In this document: positions 54,174 through 62,260 of the stretch, one piece after another
How the letters are laid out: each line of letters opens with the position of its first letter
Position numbering within the stretch: position 1 is the stretch's first letter
Assembly: GCA_958295895.1 (NCBI GenBank)
Contig: CATQHI010000002.1
Coordinates: 426,696 to 490,695, forward strand
Reading direction: 5' to 3'
DNA length: 64,000 bases
Source: Saprospiraceae bacterium
GTDB taxonomy: Bacteria > Bacteroidota > Bacteroidia > Chitinophagales > Saprospiraceae
Position numbers and translations under genes: made by a program
Notes under the pieces: model-generated
Databases searched by the model: none
The model's input: only the letters and a program-made list of their open reading frames with translations
What the model was told of the DNA's origin: nothing

Positions 54174-54875
54174 CTAGGCCGCCACCGCCTCTACCAGTCC
54201 CTGGAAAATGATGAGCCCGTCTTCATTACCCAGCACGGCCTCACTGGCCCGCTCCGGGTGGGGCATCATGCCGAAGACGTTGCGCTCCGCATTGCAGATG
54301 CCGGCGATGTTGCCGACGCTGCCATTGTAGTTGCTGTCCAGGTTCACCTCCCCGGCCCCGTCGCAGTAGCGGAAGAGGATCCGGTCGTTCTGGTTGAGCT
54401 GGAAGATCGTCTCCTCGTCGGCGTAGTAGCGGCCCTCGGCGTGGGCGATGGGGATACGCAACACCTGCCCCGGGGAGAGGTGACGGTTGGGGGGCGCATT
54501 GTCGGTCTCGGCGCGCAGGTACACGCTCTTGGCGATGAATTTCTGGTCGCGGTTGCGCAGCAGGGCCCCGGGCAGCAGGTGAGCCTCGCAGAGAATTTGA
54601 AAGCCGTTGCAGATGCCAAAGACATAGCCCCCCCGATTTGCAAAGTCGATCACCGACTTCATGATGGGCGAAAAGCGCGCCACGGCCCCCGCCCGCACAT
54701 AATCGCCGTAGCTGAAGCCACCGGGCACGATAATACAGTCGTCAGTGGTTATTCTGCCCAGGTCCTCGTTCTTGTGCCATAGCTTCACCACCTCCCGGCC
54801 CATCACGGTGCCAAGCACGTGCACCATATCGTCGTCACAGTTGCTACCGGGGAAAACGACCACTCCGAATTTCAT
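54174..54875 (-). CDS. purQ: Phosphoribosylformylglycinamidine synthase subunit PurQ
   Basis: The 233-residue class I glutamine amidotransferase opens [14 protein letters not shown]. It has the PurQ motif [13 protein letters not shown], the nucleophile Cys89 in GICNGFQIL, and the His-Glu pair in MPHPERAS. It supplies ammonia to PurL for the fourth step of purine synthesis. It stands alone here; PurL and PurS are not in the window. Confidence 0.97.
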   Translation of the reverse strand: MKFGVVVFPGSNCDDDMVHVLGTVMGREVVKLWHKNEDLGRITTDDCIIVPGGFSYGDYVRAGAVARFSPIMKSVIDFANRGGYVFGICNGFQILCEAHLLPGALLRNRDQKFIAKSVYLRAETDNAPPNRHLSPGQVLRIPIAHAEGRYYADEETIFQLNQNDRILFRYCDGAGEVNLDSNYNGSVGNIAGICNAERNVFGMMPHPERASEAVLGNEDGLIIFQGLVEAVAA

Positions 54876-54893
54876 ACGCCTCGCGTTAAGCGG

Positions 54894-54901
54894 CGAAGAT
54901 A
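54894..54901 (-). promoter_or_regulatory. -7-like element TATCTTCG of purQ
   Basis: TATCTTCG on the minus strand, one base off TAnnTTTG, 18 bases before the purQ ATG at 54875 and just past the end of the sirtuin gene. No -33 TTG is seen. Confidence 0.4.
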
Positions 54902-54903
54902 GG

Positions 54904-55599
54904 CTACAGCAGGCTAGGCAGCAGCTCCGTTACGCGCTCCATCCCCGTACTTCCCCCCAGTTCTAGCACGTGAAGATTCTTCCGTCCCCGCAGCTCATAC
55001 CCCACCTCGGGCGCCGGATCGATATAAAAAACGGGCGCGGTCGCAGGTGCAAAGCCAATGAGGCCGGCCGCCGGATACACCTGTAGCGAGGTTCCTACAA
55101 TGATGACCGCATCGGCCGTCTGTACCTCCAGCGCGGCCCGCTCAATCAGCGGCACGTCCTCGCCGAACCAGACGACGTGGGGGCGCAGCTGTACGCCGTG
55201 CTCGTCTACATCGCCCGTGCGCAGGTCCCCCTCCCACTCCTGCACCGATTCCGTGCTATTGACCGGGCGCACCTTCGTGAGCTCCCCATGCAGGTGGATG
55301 ACGTTCGTAGAGCCGCCGCGCTCGTGCAGGTCATCGACGTTCTGGGTGATGACGGTGACCCGGTAGTCTTTTTCTAGTGCCGCGATCAGCTTATGGCCTA
55401 CGTTAGGCTTGGCCGTTTTGAGCTGGGCCCGCCGCAGGTTGTAGAAGCGCTGCACCAGCTCCGGATTACGGGCAAAGGCCCCGGGCGTAGCCACATCCTC
55501 CACCCGGTGCTCCTCCCAGAGCCCGTTGCTATCGCGAAAGGTCTTCAGACCGGACTCGGCACTTACTCCCGCCCCCGAAAGCACTACTACATGTTTCAT
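54904..55599 (-). CDS. cobB: NAD-dependent protein deacylase, class III (SIRT5/CobB-type) sirtuin
   Basis: The 231-residue sirtuin has the NAD site [29 protein letters not shown] and the catalytic His104 in IHLHGEL. Tyr53 and Arg56 in RFYNLRR form the YxxR pair that binds the acidic acyl group in SIRT5-like desuccinylases and demalonylases. The four zinc-binding cysteines of most sirtuins are missing between residues 105 and 150. It overlaps the following enoyl-CoA hydratase gene by four bases (ATGA). A copy of the TTGCACC motif is embedded in its coding sequence (FAPATAP). Confidence 0.93.
   Translation of the reverse strand: MKHVVVLSGAGVSAESGLKTFRDSNGLWEEHRVEDVATPGAFARNPELVQRFYNLRRAQLKTAKPNVGHKLIAALEKDYRVTVITQNVDDLHERGGSTNVIHLHGELTKVRPVNSTESVQEWEGDLRTGDVDEHGVQLRPHVVWFGEDVPLIERAALEVQTADAVIIVGTSLQVYPAAGLIGFAPATAPVFYIDPAPEVGYELRGRKNLHVLELGGSTGMERVTELLPSLL
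55033..55054 (-). repeat. Copy of the dispersed TTGCACC motif inside the sirtuin gene
   Basis: Reads CTTTGCACCTGCGACCGCGC followed by CC on the minus strand and is translated as FAPATAP. Two bases differ from the intergenic core. The codons GCA and CCT used here are uncommon in neighbouring sequence. Confidence 0.45.
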
Positions 55600-56351
55600 T
55601 TCCCCTTGAATTTAGCCAGTGCCCCCTTAGCCTCCGCAGTCAGTACCAGCTGCCCCGTGATCTCCGCCCGCCGCGCCAGCTCCTCCGGCCAGTGGTCGGT
55701 GCCCTCCCAGAGGCTGCGCTTGAGGCGGGTGGTGGCGGCGGGGCTGTGCTCGGCCAGTCGCTTAGCCAGCAGGCGCGCCTCGCGGAAAAGTTCCTCGGGG
55801 CCGGCGTAGACGCGCTGGTACAGGTTGTGCTCACGGGCCCAGCGGGAGTCGTGCCACTGGGTATCCCAGCACAGCTCGCTAGCCGCCGAGACCCCCATCT
55901 TACGGATCAGGGTGGGCAGGATGACGAAGGGGCCGATCGCGATGGCCAGCTCACTCAGTCTTACTTGAGCGCCCTTACACCCCAGGGTATAGTCAGCGGC
56001 GGCCGCGATACCTACACCGCCGCCGATGGCCTTGCCCTGCACGGCCACCACAATGGGCTTGGGGCAGCGGCGCATGGCCAGGATCACGTTGGCGAAGCCC
56101 ATGAAGAAATCCTTGCCGGTCGCCTCATCTTCTATGGCCAGCAGCTCGTCCAGATTGGCCCCGGCGCAGAAGGTATCGTCGCCGGCACTACGCAGGAGGA
56201 TGGCCCGTACGGCGGGGTTCTCAGCAGCCTCGTCGATCTTCTGCACCAGCTCAGCCAGTAGTCCCGAAGGCATGCTGTTATGGCTCGGGTGGGCGAAAAC
56301 GATACGGGCGAAGCCCATGCGGAGCTCCGTGGTGATGGTGCCTTGGTTCAT
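55596..56351 (-). CDS. Enoyl-CoA hydratase/isomerase family protein
   Basis: From the ATG at 56351 the product has 251 residues; the longer frame upstream lacks family similarity. Crotonase signatures: ARIVFAHPSHNSMPSGLL, the oxyanion-hole segments DDTFCAGANLDEL and VQGKAIGGGVGIAAAADYTL, then AIGPFVILPTLIRKMG. The acidic residues at the usual catalytic positions are not clear (Gly-Pro-Phe region), so the exact reaction is open. It is translationally coupled to the sirtuin. Confidence 0.9.
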   Translation of the reverse strand: MNQGTITTELRMGFARIVFAHPSHNSMPSGLLAELVQKIDEAAENPAVRAILLRSAGDDTFCAGANLDELLAIEDEATGKDFFMGFANVILAMRRCPKPIVVAVQGKAIGGGVGIAAAADYTLGCKGAQVRLSELAIAIGPFVILPTLIRKMGVSAASELCWDTQWHDSRWAREHNLYQRVYAGPEELFREARLLAKRLAEHSPAATTRLKRSLWEGTDHWPEELARRAEITGQLVLTAEAKGALAKFKGK

Positions 56352-56374
56352 GGGGGAAAGGTAACGCGCGGCGC

Positions 56375-57460
56375 TTACTCCGGTAGCGGGATACGGTAGA
56401 TCGGGAAGGTCATCCCCGATACGTCCATCCCTACGCCAGCCTCCTGCAGCTTCGAATTGGTGAAGTACAGAAAGCCGTCGCCAGCCGAGAAGGTGTCCGC
56501 CCAGCCCACCTCCGGTCCCTCTACCAGGGTAGTAACCTGACCACCGTCCGTGACAAATACCACAGCCTGTGCCTCCAGATCGGCCATGATGGTGCCGCCG
56601 GTAAGGCGCCACATGCCATCCGGGGCAGGGGTGGTGGCTACGGTAGTGACTGCAGCGGCGGCAGTAGCCGTATCCCGCTGGGCCAGTGCATCCAGCGGGA
56701 TGGCATGCAGAGTATAACCCGACAGCGCATGGTAGAGCAGTCGGTCGCCCACCGTATCGATGGCAATACCATCGGAGGGGATGGGCATAGTAAACAGTGT
56801 GCCGGCGATATTCAGCGTATCGACCTCGGCCTGCACGGAGGGGTGACCTTCGAGATGACGCCAGCTCTCGCCGCTGCGTAAATCGAGTACCATCAGCGCC
56901 CCCTCCCCGGAGTCGGTGAAGTAAACCAACTGCCGCCCCCGGTCGACCCGCAGGTCGTTGACGTAGGTAGCCTGCACGGTAGCGGACGGAGCCAGCTCAT
57001 AGGTACGCAGCAGCTCGTTAGTGTTTAGATCGAAGAGGTGAATCCGGGGCTGGGTGATCAGGCCCTCCATGAGCGGATTGCGGGTATCGCCTACGTAGAG
57101 GGTATCGCCCACCGCGATGGCACTCTGTACGTTGACCAGTTTATCGCTGGGGGCCTGACCGACATCCCAGGCATTGAGCTCGGCGCTGGGATAGGGACGG
57201 GGCTGGCCGTCGACGAGCTCCGCCAGCGTGTACGGTACCCCCTCCCGCCAGCGGGGAAAGGTGGTGAAGATGCGGCCCGCATCGCTAACCGTGATGCCGG
57301 TCACCTGTACGCCGGTGATCTCGGCCACACGTTCTAGCGAATCGACGGATAAGGGAGTTGTAAAGCTGTCGTCATCGTCCGCACAGGAACTGATGGCTAA
57401 GAGAGAGCTAAACAGCAGGTAAACGACCAGCGGCCATTTGCGTGAGGTGTGGGTTTTCAT
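56375..57460 (-). CDS. Yellow/major royal jelly protein-like beta-propeller lipoprotein
   Basis: The 361-residue product (ATG at 57460; 57478 is an alternative) has a lipoprotein signal ending AISSC. The body matches the MRJP/yellow family: ITVSDAGRIFTTFPRW, VPYTLAELVDGQPRPYPSAELNAW, VGDTLYVGDTRNP, YVNDLRVDRGRQLVYFTDSGEGALMV and PSDGIAIDTVGDRLLYHALSG. Bacterial members are unstudied; some are annotated as dopachrome tautomerase-related. Expected location is the periplasm or outer membrane. Confidence 0.85.
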   Translation of the reverse strand: MKTHTSRKWPLVVYLLFSSLLAISSCADDDDSFTTPLSVDSLERVAEITGVQVTGITVSDAGRIFTTFPRWREGVPYTLAELVDGQPRPYPSAELNAWDVGQAPSDKLVNVQSAIAVGDTLYVGDTRNPLMEGLITQPRIHLFDLNTNELLRTYELAPSATVQATYVNDLRVDRGRQLVYFTDSGEGALMVLDLRSGESWRHLEGHPSVQAEVDTLNIAGTLFTMPIPSDGIAIDTVGDRLLYHALSGYTLHAIPLDALAQRDTATAAAAVTTVATTPAPDGMWRLTGGTIMADLEAQAVVFVTDGGQVTTLVEGPEVGWADTFSAGDGFLYFTNSKLQEAGVGMDVSGMTFPIYRIPLPE

Positions 57461-57551
57461 GGTGTGTTTGTTTTTCACAGCTAACCCAGGTAGTGAGCCT
57501 TGTGTTTTGGCGTGCTGTGCAACTTCGCGGCGGGTAGACTCATTCCTATCC

Positions 57552-57581
57552 TTGCACCTGCGGCCCCGCCCCTTACATTTG
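57552..57581 (+). promoter_or_regulatory. Promoter of dusB (TTG-N19-TACATTTG) formed on a copy of the dispersed motif
   Basis: TTG at 57552-57554 and an exact -7 match TACATTTG at 57574-57581, 19 bases apart. The -33 and spacer are a copy of TTGCACCTGCGGCCCCGCCC. Only four bases separate the -7 from the ATG at 57586, so the mRNA should be leaderless. An overlapping TATCCTTG (57547-57554) is a second, weaker -7 candidate. Confidence 0.6.
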
Positions 57582-57585
57582 CCCT

Positions 57586-58575
57586 ATGGCCCACATTGCC
57601 GATATCGACCTGGGAGACTTCCCCCTGCTGCTCGCGCCGATGGAAGACGTGAGCGACCCCCCCTTCCGCGCCCTCTGCAAGGCACAGGGCTGCGACATGA
57701 TGTACACTGAGTTCATCAGCGTGGAGGGACTCATCCGCGATGCCGACAAGAGTGTGGCCAAGCTGGATATCTACGACTACGAGCGGCCCATCGGCATCCA
57801 GATCTTCGGGGCCAACCTGGAGAGTATGGTGCAGGCGGCCGACATCGTCACCGAAGCCCAACCCGAGGTGCTAGACATCAACTTCGGCTGCCCGGTAAAG
57901 AAGGTCGTGTGTAAGGGAGCTGGCGCGGGCATCCTGCAGGACATCCCCAAAATGGTAGAGCTGACCAAGGCTATCGTGGACCGTACGCCCCTACCCGTGA
58001 CCGTGAAAACCCGCCTGGGCTGGGACGAAAGTAGTAAGTACATCGTCGAGGTAGCCGAGCGGCTGCAGGACGTGGGCATCAAGGCCCTGAGCATCCACGG
58101 CCGCACCCGCAAGCAGATGTACAAGGGCGAGGCCGACTGGACGCTGATCGGTAAGATCAAGGATAACCCCCGCATCCAGATCCCTATTTTCGGCAACGGC
58201 GATATTGACTCGCCGGAAAAGGCGGCCGCCTACCGCGACCGCTACGGCGTGGACGGTATCATGATTGGGCGGGCCGCCATCGGTTACCCCTGGATCTTCC
58301 GCGAGATCAAGCACTACTTCGCTACCGGGCGGTTACTCGATCCCCCGACCGTGGAGGAGCGGGTGGCCGCGGCGCGCGAGCACCTACGGCGTAGCATCGA
58401 CTGGAAGGGAGAGACGCTTGGTATCCTGGAGATGCGGCGGCACTATACCAACTACTTCCGGGGGCTGCCAAATATTAAGCAGTACCGGAAGGTGTTGGTG
58501 AGTGAGTTTGCTACGGCGGTGCTTTACGGGACGCTGGATGAGATCGAAGCGGTCTACGGCGGTGTGCAGGTGTAG
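57586..58575 (+). CDS. dusB: tRNA-dihydrouridine synthase DusB
   Basis: The 329-residue flavoenzyme has a TIM barrel with APMEDVSDPPFRALCKAQG at the start, the conserved Cys102 in DINFGCPVKKV, KTRLGWDE, SIHGRTRKQMYKGEADW, FGNGDIDSPEKA and GIMIGRAAIGYPWIF for FMN phosphate binding. It reduces uridines in the D loop of tRNA with NADPH. Length is normal. It is convergent with the metalloprotease gene, whose stop codon directly abuts its own. Confidence 0.96.
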   Translation: MAHIADIDLGDFPLLLAPMEDVSDPPFRALCKAQGCDMMYTEFISVEGLIRDADKSVAKLDIYDYERPIGIQIFGANLESMVQAADIVTEAQPEVLDINFGCPVKKVVCKGAGAGILQDIPKMVELTKAIVDRTPLPVTVKTRLGWDESSKYIVEVAERLQDVGIKALSIHGRTRKQMYKGEADWTLIGKIKDNPRIQIPIFGNGDIDSPEKAAAYRDRYGVDGIMIGRAAIGYPWIFREIKHYFATGRLLDPPTVEERVAAAREHLRRSIDWKGETLGILEMRRHYTNYFRGLPNIKQYRKVLVSEFATAVLYGTLDEIEAVYGGVQV

Positions 58576-59478
58576 CTACAGATCGCGCGCCGAGAAAAAC
58601 CGATCCAACGCCTCCTTACTCGCATCCCCACTCTGGTAGCCCGAAGTAAAGGCATCCACCCGCTGCTGCGAGGTACCGTGGGTGAAGCTCTCCGGCACCA
58701 CGTAACCCTGCGCCTCCATCTGCAACCGGTCGTCACCAATGGCGGTAGCCGCGTCGATAGCCTCGCCGATATCGCCGGGCTCGAGGAGCTGGTCCTGCTG
58801 GTTGGCGTACTTTGACCAGACGCCGGCGAGGTAGTCGGCCTGTAGCTCGAGCCGGACGGAGAGGGCGTTGGACTCCTCCTCACTGCTGCGGCCACGGGCG
58901 CGGCTTACGATCTGGCTGTAGCCCAGCAGGTTCTGTACGTGATGCCCCACCTCGTGGGCCACCACGTAGGCCAGGGCAAAATCACCCGGGGCCCCGAACC
59001 GCTGACGGAGCTGGTCGGCGAAGGAAAGATCGATGTACACCTTGCTATCGGCCGGACAGTAGAATGGACCGGTAGCCGCGCTGGCAAAGCCGCAGCCCGA
59101 CTGCGTCTGCCCGTTAAACAGCGTCAGCACCGGCTGCTGGTACTGCCGGCCGTACTGCTGGGGGAAGAGCGTGCCCCATACCTCCTCGGTGGAGCCCAGG
59201 GTGACGCCTACGATGTTGGCGTAGGAGCCGGCCTCGTTGACGTCACCGCCGGGGAGGTTGTCGGGATCTACGGGCGCGGTCTGCGTGGCGGGTGCCGGGC
59301 TACCCCCGCCGCCGAGGCCGATGTAGTCCAGGGGGTTACCGCCCATGAAGAAGACGATGGCCATGATGACGATGGTGCCGAGGCCGAATTTACCGACCCC
59401 GCCGCCCGAGATGCCGCTCCCGCGCTGGCCGCGGCGGTCGTCGATGTTGCTACTGGTTCTGCGTCCTGAAAGTTTCAT
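58576..59478 (-). CDS. YpfJ-type neutral zinc metallopeptidase
   Basis: From the ATG at 59478 the product has 300 residues. An N-terminal basic segment (LSGRRTSSNIDDRRG) and one transmembrane helix (about 33-47, LGTIVIMAIVFFMGG) precede the protease domain. The zinc motif is HEVGH (175-179), with the family phrases TGPFYCPADSKVYIDLSF, LSVRLELQADYLAGVW and FTHGTSQQRVDAF. Members are common but their natural substrates are unknown. The catalytic domain is expected outside the inner membrane. Confidence 0.92.
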   Translation of the reverse strand: MKLSGRRTSSNIDDRRGQRGSGISGGGVGKFGLGTIVIMAIVFFMGGNPLDYIGLGGGGSPAPATQTAPVDPDNLPGGDVNEAGSYANIVGVTLGSTEEVWGTLFPQQYGRQYQQPVLTLFNGQTQSGCGFASAATGPFYCPADSKVYIDLSFADQLRQRFGAPGDFALAYVVAHEVGHHVQNLLGYSQIVSRARGRSSEEESNALSVRLELQADYLAGVWSKYANQQDQLLEPGDIGEAIDAATAIGDDRLQMEAQGYVVPESFTHGTSQQRVDAFTSGYQSGDASKEALDRFFSARDL

Positions 59479-59500
59479 GTATTGTACTTGGTTAGTTGTA

Positions 59501-60223
59501 TTAGGCACCGGGGTCCTGCTGGGCAAAGACGCGGCGCAGAAGCTCCGTGGTGCGGGCGGAGACGTTCTCCCGGATGTCGAGTTCCTTCAGCGCCACCTTC
59601 TTGAATAGCCCGTTGAGGGCCTGCTGCGTGACGTAGGCACCCAGGTCAGTATCGACCTTCTGGCGGGTCAGGGGAAAGTTGTTGTAGGCAGTGGCCGCAT
59701 CGAGCCATACCTTGTTCGCATCGTACTTATCGAGACTAGTATTGATGACCGGAGCGAACTCGGCGGTGAGCGCAGCGGAGGTGGTGCGCGTTAGGTACTG
59801 GGTGGCGGCATCTTTCTCCCCCCGCAGGATACCTACGGCGTCCTGAATGGTCATCTGCCGGATGGCATCGACAAAAATCGGAGCCGCCTTACTGGCCGCG
59901 TCCTCCGCCCCCTGGTTGATCTTCTTGAGAATCACCTCCTCGATGTTGCTGAAGCCGGGCACGTTTTGCAGCCGGTCCGTGACCTTGCGTACTTCCTCGG
60001 GCAGCAGGATGCGGTAGGTGAGGTCGTCGAAGTAGCCGCCGGGCTTTGATAGCTCCTCCGCCCCGTCGCGGGCGCCGATCCGTAGAGCTTCCTTGAGGCC
60101 GTTGCCGATCTCGGTGGGAGTGAGTTCGCCGTTCAGGACGGTCTGTAACGTTTGGTTGATCTGCTGGCTGGTGCACCCCAGGAGAAGTAGGGGCAAAAAC
60201 AGCAGACCGAAAAGGCGGTGCAT
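59501..60223 (-). CDS. DUF4197 lipoprotein
   Basis: The 240-residue product has a lipoprotein signal (LFLPLLLLGC, Cys16). The DUF4197 domain fills the rest: IGNGLKEALRIGARDGAEELSKPGGYFDD, ILLPEEVRKVTDRLQNVPGFSN, DAVGILRGEKDAATQYLT and ALNGLFKKVALKELDIRENV. The family is conserved in Proteobacteria and Bacteroidota and has no known role. It starts 23 bases upstream-to-downstream of the metalloprotease gene in the same direction and may share its transcript. Confidence 0.92.
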   Translation of the reverse strand: MHRLFGLLFLPLLLLGCTSQQINQTLQTVLNGELTPTEIGNGLKEALRIGARDGAEELSKPGGYFDDLTYRILLPEEVRKVTDRLQNVPGFSNIEEVILKKINQGAEDAASKAAPIFVDAIRQMTIQDAVGILRGEKDAATQYLTRTTSAALTAEFAPVINTSLDKYDANKVWLDAATAYNNFPLTRQKVDTDLGAYVTQQALNGLFKKVALKELDIRENVSARTTELLRRVFAQQDPGA

Positions 60224-60297
60224 AAGAAAGGCGTTTAGCGGAGTGCCTTACTATAAGTAGGTTTACATCCCATTAGTTTGCCTGCGTACTGTTAAGC

Positions 60298-60750
60298 CTA
60301 CCGTCCAAAACCCCCGAAATTGAGGTCATCTGCTGCTCCGAAGTCCTCCTCCGTCGGGTCCTCGAAGGTTTGTTGCGGGTGCAGGTTGAGTTGATTTCCT
60401 AGCGAAACCTCCACGAAGGCCGCCCCGACCCGTCCGCCCAGTGGCGGGTGCAGCTTGCTCAGTCGCAGGGTCACGGCCGTCACGCTATCGAACTGCTCCA
60501 TGATCCGGTTGCCAATACGGTAGGCCAGGGCTTCCAGCAGCTGGGTGGGCTTTTTCATCTCCGCCTGCAGTAGGTAGTAGATGGTGGCGTAGCTGACCGT
60601 GCCGGCGAGGTCGTCGGTGGCAGCGGCTAGGACCACATCGGCCTCTACCTCCACGTCGATGCTGAACTCGTTGCCCATCAGTTGCTCCTCTTCGTAGAAA
60701 CCGTGGGGGGCGTGAAAGCGGACGTCGCTCAGACCGATCTTAGCGATCAT
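60298..60750 (-). CDS. folB: Dihydroneopterin aldolase
   Basis: The 150-residue enzyme has the FolB fold: KIGLSDVRFHAPHGFYEEEQ with the conserved Glu of HGFY-x-EE, NEFSIDVEVEAD, TVSYATIYYLL, LLEALAYRIGNRIMEQF and LRLSKLHPPLGG with the catalytic Lys. It acts in folate synthesis. At 150 residues it is longer than the usual 120 because of a C-terminal tail rich in acidic residues, Phe and Gly. Its start overlaps the upstream TPR gene by four bases. Confidence 0.94.
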   Translation of the reverse strand: MIAKIGLSDVRFHAPHGFYEEEQLMGNEFSIDVEVEADVVLAAATDDLAGTVSYATIYYLLQAEMKKPTQLLEALAYRIGNRIMEQFDSVTAVTLRLSKLHPPLGGRVGAAFVEVSLGNQLNLHPQQTFEDPTEEDFGAADDLNFGGFGR

Positions 60751-61514
60751 AGGCGTTCCAGCAGGTTGCGGGCCTCGGACTGTAGGGGGTGCTTGGTGTC
60801 GGCGGCGATTTGTTCCAGGGTAGCAGTGGCGTCGGCGGTCTGTCCGAGGCCGAGGCGGGCCACGGCGGCGTAAAAGTCGGCCTCGGGCGCGAGCTGGAAG
60901 TCGGTGCGGGCGGCTAGGCGGTCGAGGATGGGCTGGGCGGCGGCGTACTTGCCCTGGGCCAGTTGGCTCTGGGCCTGGTAGAAGGCGTCGGCGGTATCGT
61001 CGGTGGCGAGCTGGTTAAAGGCGGCCTCGGCTGCGGGGTAGTCACCGGCTTCGTAGGCGGTGTAGGCGGCGGCACGGGGGTCATTGCCGGTGGCCCCCTT
61101 GGTGATGGTGTAGGCGATGTTGTCGTAGGGTTGCACCTGACTCAGGGCATACTCGAGTCGTTGACCCGGGGCGGGGCGCAGCAGAAAGTAACCGGCCAGG
61201 AAGCACACGACGGCGGCCGCGGCGGCGTAGCGCACCCAGCTGCGGCGGCGCCTGCGGTCGATGGGCACGATCCTGGCCGTGGCCTGAGTCTCGGCTACGG
61301 GGGTGGCAGCCTGGGAGTCGCCGTCTAGTTTACGCAGCCGGGCCTTGAGGGCGTGGTCCTCCCCGGCGGTGATGGCAGCGAGGGCGAGGCGGGTAGCTTC
61401 CATGTCTTGGCGGAGTTCGGGGTGCTGGTTCAGTTCGCGTTCGAAGGCGACGGGGTCGGCCAGGCGGCCGAGGAGGTAGTCCTCGATGCGCTTGTGTTGG
61501 TCTTCGGTGTTCAT
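60747..61514 (-). CDS. Single-pass membrane TPR protein, possible anti-sigma factor
   Basis: The 255-residue protein starts NTEDQHKRIEDYLLGRLADPVAFERELNQHPELRQDM, which resembles the cytosolic N-terminus of Bacteroidota anti-sigma or sigma-partner proteins. A transmembrane helix follows (about 93-111, YAAAAAVVCFLAGYFLL), then periplasmic tetratricopeptide repeats (AAYTAYEAGDYPAAEAAFNQL, QSQLAQGKYAAAQPILDRL). It begins six bases after the ECF sigma gene and is surely in its operon. The classic zinc anti-sigma Cys motif is absent, so the anti-sigma role is inference from position. Confidence 0.75.
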   Translation of the reverse strand: MNTEDQHKRIEDYLLGRLADPVAFERELNQHPELRQDMEATRLALAAITAGEDHALKARLRKLDGDSQAATPVAETQATARIVPIDRRRRRSWVRYAAAAAVVCFLAGYFLLRPAPGQRLEYALSQVQPYDNIAYTITKGATGNDPRAAAYTAYEAGDYPAAEAAFNQLATDDTADAFYQAQSQLAQGKYAAAQPILDRLAARTDFQLAPEADFYAAVARLGLGQTADATATLEQIAADTKHPLQSEARNLLERL

Positions 61515-61520
61515 GCTGGT

Positions 61521-62081
61521 TTAGGGCTTGACGAGCTTCTTGAGCTCCTTAAGGCAACGCATTTTTTTGATGCGCGTGGCACCGGCCGAGGGCAGATCCA
61601 GGGCCGTCGTCACGCTTTCGATGGGGTAATGATGGTAATAGTACAGAGTAAGCAACTGGCGGCAGGGCTCGCCCAGGCGGTCCATCGCCTGTTGTAACAC
61701 CGCCCGCTGGTGATCGTTCTCGAAACGGTCAATTAGGCTCCAGTCGAGCTCGTCGGCCGGGTTCACGCCAGCCTCGTGGTCGGTGGGTTGCTCGCGCTGT
61801 CGTTGCTGGTTGCGCCGGTACACGAGCCGCTTACCGATGCTGAATAGGTAGGTGCGAATGGTACAGGTCAGCTCCGTGAGCCGGCCGCTCACCACGTTCT
61901 TGTAGAAAGCAATGACGGCGTCCTGGAAGCAGTCCGTCGCATCCTCCTCCGTAGCGTACAGCTGCCGCTGGGCGTAGGTAAGAAAGGCGGCACGGTGCTG
62001 CAGGTAGAGCTGATCGATCAGTTCGTACCGGCCGCCCTTGATGGCTGTGAAGAGGGCGGCGTCTTCCAGTTGCGTCTGCAT
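61521..62081 (-). CDS. ECF-type RNA polymerase sigma factor
   Basis: From the ATG at 62081 the product has 186 residues; a TTG at 62108 overlaps the -7 element and is rejected. Region 2 is seen as LYLQHRAAFLTYAQRQLYATEEDATDCFQDAVIAFY and IRTYLFSIGKRLVYR, region 4 as LGEPCRQLLTLYYYHHYPIESVTTALDLPS and ATRIKKMRCLKELKKL. It would direct polymerase to a small regulon. Its partner is probably the TPR membrane protein next to it. Confidence 0.92.
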   Translation of the reverse strand: MQTQLEDAALFTAIKGGRYELIDQLYLQHRAAFLTYAQRQLYATEEDATDCFQDAVIAFYKNVVSGRLTELTCTIRTYLFSIGKRLVYRRNQQRQREQPTDHEAGVNPADELDWSLIDRFENDHQRAVLQQAMDRLGEPCRQLLTLYYYHHYPIESVTTALDLPSAGATRIKKMRCLKELKKLVKP

Positions 62082-62109
62082 CGCCGGGGCTTGTATGAGT
62101 GTGTTCAAC

Positions 62110-62117
62110 CAAATATA
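62110..62117 (-). promoter_or_regulatory. -7 promoter element TATATTTG of the ECF sigma operon
   Basis: An exact TAnnTTTG match on the minus strand, 28 bases before the chosen ATG at 62081, in an AT-rich stretch. No -33 TTG is seen. Confidence 0.5.
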
Positions 62118-62236
62118 GCGTTTAAGTTAGGTAATAGCCCGGATTAGGGGCTTTATCGCTTTATTCCCCCAGATTTAAAGGTGTTACAGTTGGGTTAAAC
62201 ATTCGAGCGGGGACGCCGGTGCAAGCAAAATCGCAG

Positions 62237-62244
62237 TACCTTCC
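62237..62244 (+). promoter_or_regulatory. -7-like element TACCTTCC of the RlpA-like gene
   Basis: Two bases off TAnnTTTG, 16 bases before the ATG at 62261. A degenerate copy of the GC-rich motif (GGGGACGCCGGTGCAAG) lies just upstream at about 62,208-62,224. Confidence 0.25.
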
Positions 62245-62260
62245 CAGCAAACAACACAAG

